Source of the DNA: Bacillota bacterium
GTDB lineage: Bacteria > Bacillota > Clostridia > Lachnospirales > Bianqueaceae
Reading direction: 5' to 3'
Length of the DNA: 5,361 bases
NCBI GenBank assembly: GCA_017474705.1
Contig: JAFVHC010000025.1
Coordinates: 1 to 5,361 of the forward strand
Shown here piece after piece: positions 1 through 5,361 of the stretch. Under the pieces are notes generated by a model, which was given only the letters and a program-made list of their open reading frames with translations, did no database searches and was not told the DNA's origin. How positions within the stretch are numbered: the first letter of the stretch is position 1; each line of letters begins with the position of its first letter. The position numbers were made by a program, and so were the translations under genes.

Positions 1-1
1 C

Positions 2-571
2 TTGATCCCCAGACCGGAGACTGAACTTCTGGCAGAATGGGCATTGCAGGATCAAAGAAGCAATCAGATCCGCTTCCTGGATATCGGAACAGGTACCGGA
101 TGCATCGCTTTGAGCCTGGCTAAATATGCGGATCGATGGACCGGCATAGGTGTCGATCTGTCGGATACCGCTTTGCAGCTTGCTGAGCGAAATGCTGCAT
201 TATTGGGCATTGAAACAGTGGAATGGAGATCCAGCGATCTTTGCGCAGCAGTGACGGGTGAGACTTTCGATCTTATCATTTCCAACCCGCCTTACATCAG
301 CGCGGCTGACATGGAGCATCTGGATGCGCGGGTGCGCAAAGAGCCCGAACTTGCTTTATATGGCGGCCTCGATGGATTGGATATCTATCGTCGCATCGCA
401 GCGGAGACACCGAAAGTCCTGAAAGACGGCGGCAGTCTGTACCTTGAGATCGGATATGACCAAGGGGAAAGTGTACCGCAGATCCTGCAGGATGCCGGCT
501 TTACTCAAATCGAAGTCCGTAAAGACCTCGCCGGCCTGGACCGGTGTGTGAAAGGATATTATTATGTTTGA
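2..571 (+). CDS. prmC: Peptide chain release factor N5-glutamine methyltransferase (PrmC/HemK), 5'-truncated by window edge
   Basis: This is the C-terminal 189 residues of PrmC, the cytosolic SAM-dependent enzyme that methylates the glutamine of the GGQ motif in release factors RF1 and RF2. Seen in the sequence: the fragment opens with the family-typical IPRPETE stretch, then the SAM-binding motif I DIGTGTG (fragment residues 27-33) and the catalytic NPPY motif (residues 95-98, bases 284-295), which holds the target amide. Complete family members run about 275-290 residues, so roughly 90 N-terminal residues (the helical substrate-binding domain) lie left of the window. The first readable codon, TTG at base 2, is an internal leucine and not a start. 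The gene ends with TGA at 569-571, overlapping the start of prfA, which encodes its own substrate. Identification is secure; the length of the missing part is inferred. Confidence 0.96.
   Translation: MIPRPETELLAEWALQDQRSNQIRFLDIGTGTGCIALSLAKYADRWTGIGVDLSDTALQLAERNAALLGIETVEWRSSDLCAAVTGETFDLIISNPPYISAADMEHLDARVRKEPELALYGGLDGLDIYRRIAAETPKVLKDGGSLYLEIGYDQGESVPQILQDAGFTQIEVRKDLAGLDRCVKGYYYV
551..556 (+). promoter_or_regulatory. Ribosome binding site of prfA
   Basis: AAAGGA lies inside the end of prmC, 7 bases before the ATG at 564. It supports that start, and translation of prfA may be coupled to termination of prmC, whose stop codon lies 3 bases past the prfA start codon. Confidence 0.75.
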
Positions 572-1637
572 ACGAATGGACGCTCTGTGCGGCCATTATG
601 AAGAACTAGGCATGCGTCTGAACGATCCCACGGTCATCGGTGATCAGGCACAATGGCAGAAGATCATGAAAGAGCATGCGCAGCTCACACCTCTGATCAC
701 CAAATATAGGGAGTGGAAAAAGGCCTGTCAGGACATTGCCGATGCGCAGGCCATGCTGCAGGAAGAATCCGACGAGGACATGCGTGCCATGATCCGGGAG
801 GACCTGGAACATACAGAGCAGCTGTGCCAGACGGCGGAGCAGGAACTGAAGATCCTTCTTCTTCCCAAAGATCCCAACGATGATAAGAATGTTTTTGTCG
901 AGATCCGCGCCGGAGCCGGTGGCGATGAAGCTGCCTTGTTTGGCGCCGAGCTATTCCGTATGTACAGCCGATACGCGGAACGCGTCCATTGGCAGGTCGA
1001 GGTGATCTCGGTCAATGAAAACGGCATCGGTGGATTCAAAGAGATCGTTTTCATGGTCCAAGGGCAAGGTGCATATTCCAAATTGAAGTATGAAAGCGGA
1101 GTACACCGGGTACAGCGCGTGCCCGCGACAGAATCCGGCGGTCGCATCCATACGTCCACCGCTACGGTCGCGGTCCTGCCGGAAGCAGAAGAGGTCGACG
1201 TGGAGATCGATCCTAATGATCTGCGCATCGACGTTTATCGTGCCTCGGGCAATGGCGGACAGTGCGTCAATACGACGGACTCCGCTGTGCGCATCACACA
1301 TTTCCCGACAGGGCTGGTCGTGACATGCCAGGATGAGAAATCTCAGCTGCGCAATAAGGAAAAAGCCATGCAGGTCCTGCGCGCCAGACTGTATGAAATG
1401 GAATTGAAAAAGCAGCAGGACAGCGTTTCGGCGGATCGACGCAGCCAGGTCGGGACCGGAGACCGCAGCGAAAAGATCCGCACCTATAATTTCCCACAGT
1501 CCCGCGTTACAGATCACCGGGTCAAATGGACCACGCACCGCATCACCGAGATCCTCGATGGGGATCTGGATGAGATGCTGGATTATATCATTACCACGGA
1601 TCAGGCAGAACGTCTGAAAGCCAATGAACAATCATGA
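564..1637 (+). CDS. prfA: Peptide chain release factor 1 (RF1)
   Basis: RF1 reads UAA and UAG stop codons on the ribosome and triggers hydrolysis of peptidyl-tRNA. The 357-residue product matches the usual RF1 length (about 355-360). It has an N-terminal helical domain (about residues 1-100), the conserved GAGGDEA segment (117-123), the anticodon-like tripeptide PAT (187-189), which marks RF1 as opposed to the SPF of RF2, and the catalytic GGQ loop (231-233), whose Gln233 is the expected PrmC target. The residue after GGQ is cysteine, where many RF1 proteins (E. coli included) have histidine; the following VNTTDSAVRITH is standard. The ATG at 564 gives the family-typical opening MFER and has a good ribosome binding site. 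The gene overlaps prmC by 8 bases and is followed by pepC after 13 bases, so all three are probably one transcript. Confidence 0.98.
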   Translation: MFERMDALCGHYEELGMRLNDPTVIGDQAQWQKIMKEHAQLTPLITKYREWKKACQDIADAQAMLQEESDEDMRAMIREDLEHTEQLCQTAEQELKILLLPKDPNDDKNVFVEIRAGAGGDEAALFGAELFRMYSRYAERVHWQVEVISVNENGIGGFKEIVFMVQGQGAYSKLKYESGVHRVQRVPATESGGRIHTSTATVAVLPEAEEVDVEIDPNDLRIDVYRASGNGGQCVNTTDSAVRITHFPTGLVVTCQDEKSQLRNKEKAMQVLRARLYEMELKKQQDSVSADRRSQVGTGDRSEKIRTYNFPQSRVTDHRVKWTTHRITEILDGDLDEMLDYIITTDQAERLKANEQS

Positions 1638-1643
1638 AAGGGG
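1637..1643 (+). promoter_or_regulatory. Ribosome binding site that fixes the pepC start
   Basis: AAAGGGG starts on the last base of the prfA stop codon and sits 7 bases before the ATG at 1651. An upstream in-frame ATG at 1624 would add nine residues, overlap prfA and read through this site, so the 1651 start is preferred. Confidence 0.8.
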
Positions 1644-1650
1644 TCGTATC

Positions 1651-2985
1651 ATGAAGTCGATCGAACTGGCGAACATCACGAAGTATGAAGAAAATTTCAG
1701 GGCGAATCCGGTCCTGAAAGTGGTAAGCAATGCGCTTACGGACAATGCGGTCGATACGATCTGCAGTGTCTCAGAGGCACGTAACGCAGAACGGTTCCAC
1801 TTTTCCATCGAAGCCAAGACATTGCCAGTGGCCAATCAGATGGCCAGTGGTCGCTGCTGGCTTTTCGCCGGATTGAACGTCCTGCGTGAAAAGATCGCTG
1901 AAAAATATGAACTCGAAAATTTCGAATTATCACAGAATTATACCGCTTTCTGGGATAAATTCGAAAAGATCAATTACTTCCTGGAAACCGTCATCACCTT
2001 GGCAGACCGTCCTACGGACGACCGTGTCATGACGTGGCTTCTGCAGACCGGCATCCAGGACGGCGGCCAGTGGGACATGCTGGTCAATGTCATCGAGAAA
2101 TATGGTGTCGTCCCGCAGGATGCCATGAAGGAGACCTATCAAAGCAGTCATACCGGTCGTATGAACAGGCTGATCAACCGACGCTTAAGTATCTACGCGT
2201 CCGAGATCCAACGCGCTTACCGCAATGGTGCCTCCGCAGAGGAACTCCATGAGCGTAAAGAAAGCATGCTGAACGAGATGTATGGTTTCTTATGCACCAA
2301 TTTCGGAGTACCACCAAAAACATTCGATTTCGAATACACCAATAAAGATGGTGTATACGGCATCATTCGTGATCTTACGCCGCAGACTTTCCTGAAAGAA
2401 TATATCGGCGTCGATCTGACAGAATACATCAGCATCATCAACGCGCCGACTTTCAATAAACCGTTCGGACGCACATACACGGTCGATCATCTTGGCAACG
2501 TGGTCGGAGGATATCCCGTGTGCTACCTGAACCTTACGATGGACCGCATGAAAGAGCTCATCGTGGACCAGCTGAAAGCCGGCGAGATCGTCTGGTTCGG
2601 CAGCGACGTCGGATATGATGGGCAGCGCAAAGCCGGCGTCTGGGATGACAAGGCTTTCGATTATGAAAGTGCTTTCTGCATGAATTTCGATCTGTCGAAA
2701 GAAGATGGCCTTTTGTACTGGCGCAGCGCGATGAACCATGCCATGGTCATCACCGGTGTCAATCTCGATGAAAACGGTCAGCCGAACCGTTGGAAGATTG
2801 AAAACAGCTGGGGCGATGAAAACGGCAAGAAGGGGTATTACCTGATGACCCCGACCTGGTTCGACCGCTTTGTCTATCAGGCTGTGATCCGCAAAGACTA
2901 TTTGTCCGAAGAAGAGAAGAGTGCTCTTATGACCGAACCGATCCACCTGGATCCGTGGGATCCGATGGGTACCTTGGCCGATTGA
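1651..2985 (+). CDS. pepC: Aminopeptidase C, bleomycin hydrolase family (peptidase C1B)
   Basis: This is a cytosolic papain-like cysteine peptidase that removes N-terminal residues from peptides; family members form barrel-shaped hexamers with the active sites facing inside. The 444-residue product has the family's usual length. The catalytic set is complete: Gln63 of the oxyanion hole and nucleophile Cys69 in NQMASGRCWLFAG, His363 in MNHAMVITGV, and Asn385 in KIENSWGDENGKKGYY. The C-terminus PWDPMGTLAD resembles the family's conserved tail; in this family the C-terminal arm reaches into the active site and restricts the enzyme to aminopeptidase action. No signal peptide or membrane segment is seen. 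The ATG at 1651 is chosen over 1624 because a strong ribosome binding site precedes it and the product then opens with a normal family N-terminus. It follows prfA by 13 bases and precedes the phosphodiesterase gene by 28, with no terminator in either gap. A link to translation termination is not evident; peptide recycling is the expected role. Confidence 0.96.
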   Translation: MKSIELANITKYEENFRANPVLKVVSNALTDNAVDTICSVSEARNAERFHFSIEAKTLPVANQMASGRCWLFAGLNVLREKIAEKYELENFELSQNYTAFWDKFEKINYFLETVITLADRPTDDRVMTWLLQTGIQDGGQWDMLVNVIEKYGVVPQDAMKETYQSSHTGRMNRLINRRLSIYASEIQRAYRNGASAEELHERKESMLNEMYGFLCTNFGVPPKTFDFEYTNKDGVYGIIRDLTPQTFLKEYIGVDLTEYISIINAPTFNKPFGRTYTVDHLGNVVGGYPVCYLNLTMDRMKELIVDQLKAGEIVWFGSDVGYDGQRKAGVWDDKAFDYESAFCMNFDLSKEDGLLYWRSAMNHAMVITGVNLDENGQPNRWKIENSWGDENGKKGYYLMTPTWFDRFVYQAVIRKDYLSEEEKSALMTEPIHLDPWDPMGTLAD

Positions 2986-3013
2986 GTAACAGGCATCATC
3001 CTTAAGCGATATC

Positions 3014-3409
3014 ATGAGACAAACCATCAAACAGGTATCCCGCTTATTTACCAGAAGTCTGGGATACCTGACCTTCCTGGAGATCATCTATAAAACGATA
3101 GGCGCAGTGGTCTGGTTTCCGCTGTGCGAAGTTTTGCTGCATCTGGCACTGCGTTTTTCGCGTGTCTATTATATCTCGTCGCAGAACATCCGCACCGCTT
3201 TGACAGATCCGCTCATCCTTATCACTTTATTGGTGATCTTCTTTCTTTTGCTTGCTTTTCAGGGTTTTGCGATCAATTCTCTTGCGATCAGTTATCAGCA
3301 GTCATTCTATAAAAAGAAGATCGGATGGTTCCAACTGGTCAAAGAAGGGTTCAAAAGGACCATCGAACTGATGAAGCCAGGCAACTGGATCATGATCCCA
3401 TACTCGTAG
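3014..3409 (+). CDS. Membrane-anchored glycerophosphodiester phosphodiesterase, N-terminal fragment before a frameshift
   Basis: This 131-residue piece is the start of the membrane domain typical of long Bacillota glycerophosphodiester phosphodiesterases (GPDPase_memb type). It has hydrophobic segments at about residues 23-47 and 66-92, and a third that begins after KPGNW (121-125) and is cut short at MIPYS by TAG at 3407-3409. The neighbouring frame continues directly with LVALLPMLLYFIEN, which completes that third segment, so this is one gene broken by a one-base frameshift and not a separate small protein. The ATG at 3014 is the only plausible start: an in-frame TAA stands at 2987-2989 and no other start codon lies between. 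The ribosome binding site is weak (only TAAG about 8 bases upstream), which suggests modest expression or coupling to pepC. As encoded, the fragment lacks every catalytic residue. Confidence 0.8.
   Translation: MRQTIKQVSRLFTRSLGYLTFLEIIYKTIGAVVWFPLCEVLLHLALRFSRVYYISSQNIRTALTDPLILITLLVIFFLLLAFQGFAINSLAISYQQSFYKKKIGWFQLVKEGFKRTIELMKPGNWIMIPYS
3403..3406 (+). other. Frameshift site within the phosphodiesterase gene
   Basis: Reading switches from the frame of ATG 3014 to the frame one base back. After the TAC codon at 3401-3403, the family-like reading resumes with CTC GTA GCC from 3403, so one base appears to be missing in the TACTC stretch or, equally possible, in the CCC run at 3397-3399. No canonical X-XXY-YYZ slippery heptamer is present at the junction. 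A sequencing or assembly error, or a real single-base deletion, is more likely than programmed frameshifting. Confidence 0.8.
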
Positions 3410-4809
3410 CCTTGTTACCAATGCTGCTGTACTTTATCGAGAACTCGACGAACAACTATGTGGCGCTTGTCAATTCTCTTTTACGTGCAGCATTCGGGCG
3501 ATTCCCATTCAACTTGATCCTGATCGTTGTGGGCATCATGTTCGTTTTGCTGGCATTATGCGGTCTGTTCGCATTTCAGATCCACCTTGCCGAACATACG
3601 AACGGCATCCAGTCGATCCGCAGGTCGCTGGCTTTGTTCCGGGAGCATTGGGTCCGGATCCTGTTGGGGTTGGTCGTATGGGAGGTCATGATCCTGGCTG
3701 TGCTGTGGTTCATGAATTACTCGATCTACACGGTGATCCGTATCGCCACGCGATTGCTGGTGCGTGCAGAGGTCCGTAAGGCTATGACCCTGACGTTCCT
3801 GCATTATGCCCGTCTGTTCCTGAATTTCATCAATTTCAGCCTCATTCTTTTTGCAGGATATGCTTTTGTGGCGTCGTACTATTATCAAACGGTCGCGCCG
3901 GAAGTACATCTGAAGGCCACCCCTTTGATCCGGACGAAAGACCCGAACGCCAAAAAGCAGGGCGGATTTACTGTGGGAATGCTTCTGCTTGCGGTCCTGT
4001 TGACGTTCCTTGTCAACTTACTGATGCTGTATTCCGTACGCCGTACCGGTTTGAGCAATGCGCTATTCTCAGAGAAGACGGCGATCATCTCGCATCGGGG
4101 GTATACTACGAATTATCGTGAAAACACGCTCGGCGCGATCCAGGATGGCATCGACGCACAAGCGGATATGATCGAGATCGACGTGCAGTTCACCAAAGAC
4201 GGTATCGTCTGCGTGCATCATGACAAGACGCTGCGCCGATGCTGGGGCATCAACCAGGTGGTCAGTGACTTCACCGCAGAGGAACTCTCAGCATTGACAG
4301 ATCCGGACGGCCAGCACCTTCCGATGTTTTCTGAGGTACTGGAACTCTGCAAAGAGCAGAACATATCATTGCTCGTAGAGCTGAAAGTCAACGCCTATAA
4401 TAAAGCAGAGGATCTGGCCAGAGCCACGATGGAAGTGATCCAGGAATATGAAATGGAGGACCAGTGCATCATCCAGTCCTTCAGTTATAATGCACTGAAA
4501 ACGATAAAGAGCATGGACGAAAACATGTACTGCGGGTATCTGATGCGCGGTTCCGTAGGTATGTTCTATGATCTGGAATATGCGGATTTCTTCAGTATGA
4601 ACATCTCCTATGTTACATCCAACATCGTATCGACGATCCACCTGCGCGACAAAACGATCGTTGTATGGACGGTCAATCGACAGGATACATTTGAAAAATC
4701 TGTTGAATTGAATGTAGACGGTGTGATCACCGACAAACCGATCGATGCCCGTGAACATATCTATGGCGACGAAATGCTCGAATCCATCGAAGAAGCCGGA
4801 ACTCAATAA
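3403..4809 (+). CDS. Membrane-anchored glycerophosphodiester phosphodiesterase, remainder with catalytic domain, after the frameshift
   Basis: The enzyme hydrolyses glycerophosphodiesters to glycerol 3-phosphate and an alcohol, in phospholipid or teichoic-acid turnover. Numbering below is for the frame-restored 598-residue protein. More membrane segments follow at about 131-144, 165-189, 214-242, 269-291 and 319-342, then a GDPD TIM-barrel domain from about 355. The catalytic signature is complete: His361-Arg362 in SHRGY, Glu370 in REN, Glu388 and Asp390 in EIDVQ, His403 in VHHDKTLRR, Glu456 in VELKVN, then VWTVN and the closing GVITDKP. The frame is open back to a TAA at 3310-3312, with ATG codons at 3325 and 3421, but the 3325 reading yields a polar, out-of-frame peptide and 3421 has no ribosome binding site. 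Independent translation is therefore doubtful. The intact active site argues that the break is recent or artefactual. Last gene of the rightward run; its stop lies in a terminator loop. Confidence 0.85.
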   Translation, partial: LVALLPMLLYFIENSTNNYVALVNSLLRAAFGRFPFNLILIVVGIMFVLLALCGLFAFQIHLAEHTNGIQSIRRSLALFREHWVRILLGLVVWEVMILAVLWFMNYSIYTVIRIATRLLVRAEVRKAMTLTFLHYARLFLNFINFSLILFAGYAFVASYYYQTVAPEVHLKATPLIRTKDPNAKKQGGFTVGMLLLAVLLTFLVNLLMLYSVRRTGLSNALFSEKTAIISHRGYTTNYRENTLGAIQDGIDAQADMIEIDVQFTKDGIVCVHHDKTLRRCWGINQVVSDFTAEELSALTDPDGQHLPMFSEVLELCKEQNISLLVELKVNAYNKAEDLARATMEVIQEYEMEDQCIIQSFSYNALKTIKSMDENMYCGYLMRGSVGMFYDLEYADFFSMNISYVTSNIVSTIHLRDKTIVVWTVNRQDTFEKSVELNVDGVITDKPIDAREHIYGDEMLESIEEAGTQ

Positions 4810-4824
4810 GAGCTCCGGCTTTTT
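4793..4824 (+). terminator. Intrinsic terminator overlapping the end of the phosphodiesterase gene
   Basis: The arms 4793-4804 and 4810-4821 pair with a single A-C mismatch (4801 with 4813), around the loop AATAA, and a five-T run covers 4820-4824. The gene's TAA stop (4807-4809) sits in the loop, so ribosomes finishing translation would cover the hairpin. It closes the prmC-prfA-pepC-phosphodiesterase transcript. Confidence 0.8.
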
Positions 4825-4842
4825 ATCAGCGAAAGACAAACA

Positions 4843-4865
4843 AACCGCCGGCTCGACCGGCGGTT
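4843..4865. terminator. Second hairpin, likely bidirectional terminator between convergent genes
   Basis: A perfect 9-bp stem (AACCGCCGG with CCGGCGGTT) surrounds the loop CTCGA. Rightward it is followed by ATTGTTTT; leftward the opposite strand continues with TGTTTGTCTTT. It starts 6 bases past the stop codon of the leftward hydrolase gene, so its main role is probably to end that transcript, with a back-up role for the rightward operon. Confidence 0.75.
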
Positions 4866-4871
4866 ATTGTT

Positions 4872-5361
4872 TTAGTGCATTTCAATGAATTTTATAAGTT
4901 CTTCCATGATGGGGAATCTCCCGTCTGCATCCGGCAGCATATAACTTACGTGATCATGTCCTTGCATGGTGATGAAGGAAATGTCCGATGCATAGGAAAA
5001 CGCCTTCATAGAAGCGACCAGAAGTTCATTCTGCAGCAGACGGTTCGGGATATCGTTGTCTGAGCAAAGGATGAGCATCGGCGCACCTTCGGAACGGTTC
5101 ACATGGTATAAAGGAGCGCGCTCGTCGATGATGACCCGCCGTGGATCCGTACCTTCGAATTTCATGATATTGAAATGCAGCGTAGGCTGTCCGCTGAGCA
5201 TCAGCCAGCCTGCGATATCCTGATCCGGATCGATGTCATAAGGACTCAGGAACCGTTTGTCGAACGCCAGCATCATGCTGAGATACGCTCCGGCTGAATG
5301 GCCTCCGACGAAGATCTTCCCGGAACCACCATAATTTGTGATGGAGCGGCGGACCCAATGC
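4872..5361 (-). CDS. Alpha/beta-hydrolase (esterase/lipase-like), 5' end cut by window edge
   Basis: The visible part is the C-terminal 162 residues of an alpha/beta-hydrolase fold enzyme, probably a carboxylesterase. Reading leftward from the right edge gives WVRRSITNYGGSGKIFVGG, then HSAGAYLSMMLAF; the GHSAG nucleophile elbow puts the catalytic serine at 5295-5297. The candidate acid is in CSDNDIPNR (Asp at 5052-5054 or 5058-5060) and the candidate base in QGHDHVSYM (His at 4950-4952 or 4956-4958), spaced as expected for the fold. The WVxx...GGSGKIFVGGHSAG context resembles the kynurenine-formamidase/feruloyl-esterase-like (BD-FAE, HSL-type) branches. The oxyanion HGG-type motif would lie in the missing N-terminal part. 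The in-frame ATG codons at 5274 and 5271 follow the nucleophile and are internal. No membrane segment is visible. Substrate is unknown. The gene converges on the rightward operon and has its own terminator. Confidence 0.88.
   Translation of the reverse strand, partial: HWVRRSITNYGGSGKIFVGGHSAGAYLSMMLAFDKRFLSPYDIDPDQDIAGWLMLSGQPTLHFNIMKFEGTDPRRVIIDERAPLYHVNRSEGAPMLILCSDNDIPNRLLQNELLVASMKAFSYASDISFITMQGHDHVSYMLPDADGRFPIMEELIKFIEMH

Noticed and set aside
951..1631. Long open frames on the minus strand opposite prfA (951-1631 and 728-1228)
   Set aside because: They lie entirely antisense to a full-length, clearly conserved RF1 gene, have low-complexity or Cys/Ser-rich products and show no recognisable motif.
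2986..3013. Promoter or terminator in the 28-base gap between pepC and the phosphodiesterase gene
   Set aside because: No hairpin with a T-run and no recognisable -35/-10 pair fits in the gap or just upstream. Co-transcription is the simpler reading.
2290..3087. 265-codon open frame on the minus strand opposite the end of pepC and start of the phosphodiesterase gene
   Set aside because: It is antisense to the PepC catalytic His/Asn region, resembles no family I know, and crosses two real genes. It is best explained as a codon-bias shadow.
3308..3319. Possible -1 slippery sequence T AAA AAG in the phosphodiesterase gene
   Set aside because: It resembles the dnaX-type heptamer but the first base is T, not A. 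Slipping there would also replace the family-like KEGFKRT...MKPGNW stretch with a polar, unrelated peptide. The true frame change must lie about 90 bases downstream.
4366..4839. 157-codon minus-strand open frame opposite the GDPD catalytic domain
   Set aside because: The opposite strand encodes conserved GDPD motifs through the whole stretch, and the frame starts in the intergenic terminator region without a credible promoter or ribosome binding site.
4872..5276. A complete 134-residue gene starting at the ATG at 5274-5276
   Set aside because: The frame stays open to the window edge, and the catalytic GHSAG motif lies upstream of that ATG, so this methionine is internal to a larger hydrolase.

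Overview
The window is ordinary-looking bacterial chromosome of mid GC content (about half G+C by eye). Genes are densely packed, with strong AAAGG-type ribosome binding sites. The gene families point to a low-to-mid-GC Bacillota (Firmicutes). The order prmC then prfA, as in Clostridia-type clusters rather than the prfA-prmC order of Bacillus or E. coli, and a bleomycin-hydrolase-type PepC both fit an anaerobic Clostridia or Erysipelotrichia-like member. This placement is inference from gene content, not a phylogenetic result.

Layout: positions 1-4809 hold a tight rightward run. (1) The 3' two thirds of prmC, the methyltransferase that modifies the GGQ glutamine of release factors, is cut by the left edge. 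(2) prfA, peptide chain release factor 1, overlaps prmC by 8 bases. (3) pepC, a cytosolic cysteine aminopeptidase, starts 13 bases after prfA. (4) A membrane-anchored glycerophosphodiester phosphodiesterase starts 28 bases after pepC. No terminator or convincing promoter lies between these genes, so they are probably co-transcribed. A hairpin plus T-run terminator overlaps the end of the fourth gene, and a second, symmetrical hairpin follows. A convergent leftward gene for an alpha/beta-hydrolase (GHSAG nucleophile motif) then occupies 4872 to the right edge, where its 5' end is cut off.

Function: prmC and prfA form a modifier-substrate pair in translation termination. PepC recycles peptides and the phosphodiesterase releases glycerol 3-phosphate from glycerophosphodiesters; neither has an obvious link to termination, so the cluster reads as housekeeping.

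The main anomaly is a frameshift in the phosphodiesterase gene near position 3403. It splits an otherwise complete protein of about 598 residues into a 131-residue membrane piece and a long remainder that keeps the rest of the membrane domain and the whole catalytic domain. I found no mobile element, CRISPR array, RNA gene, or convincing novel system here.
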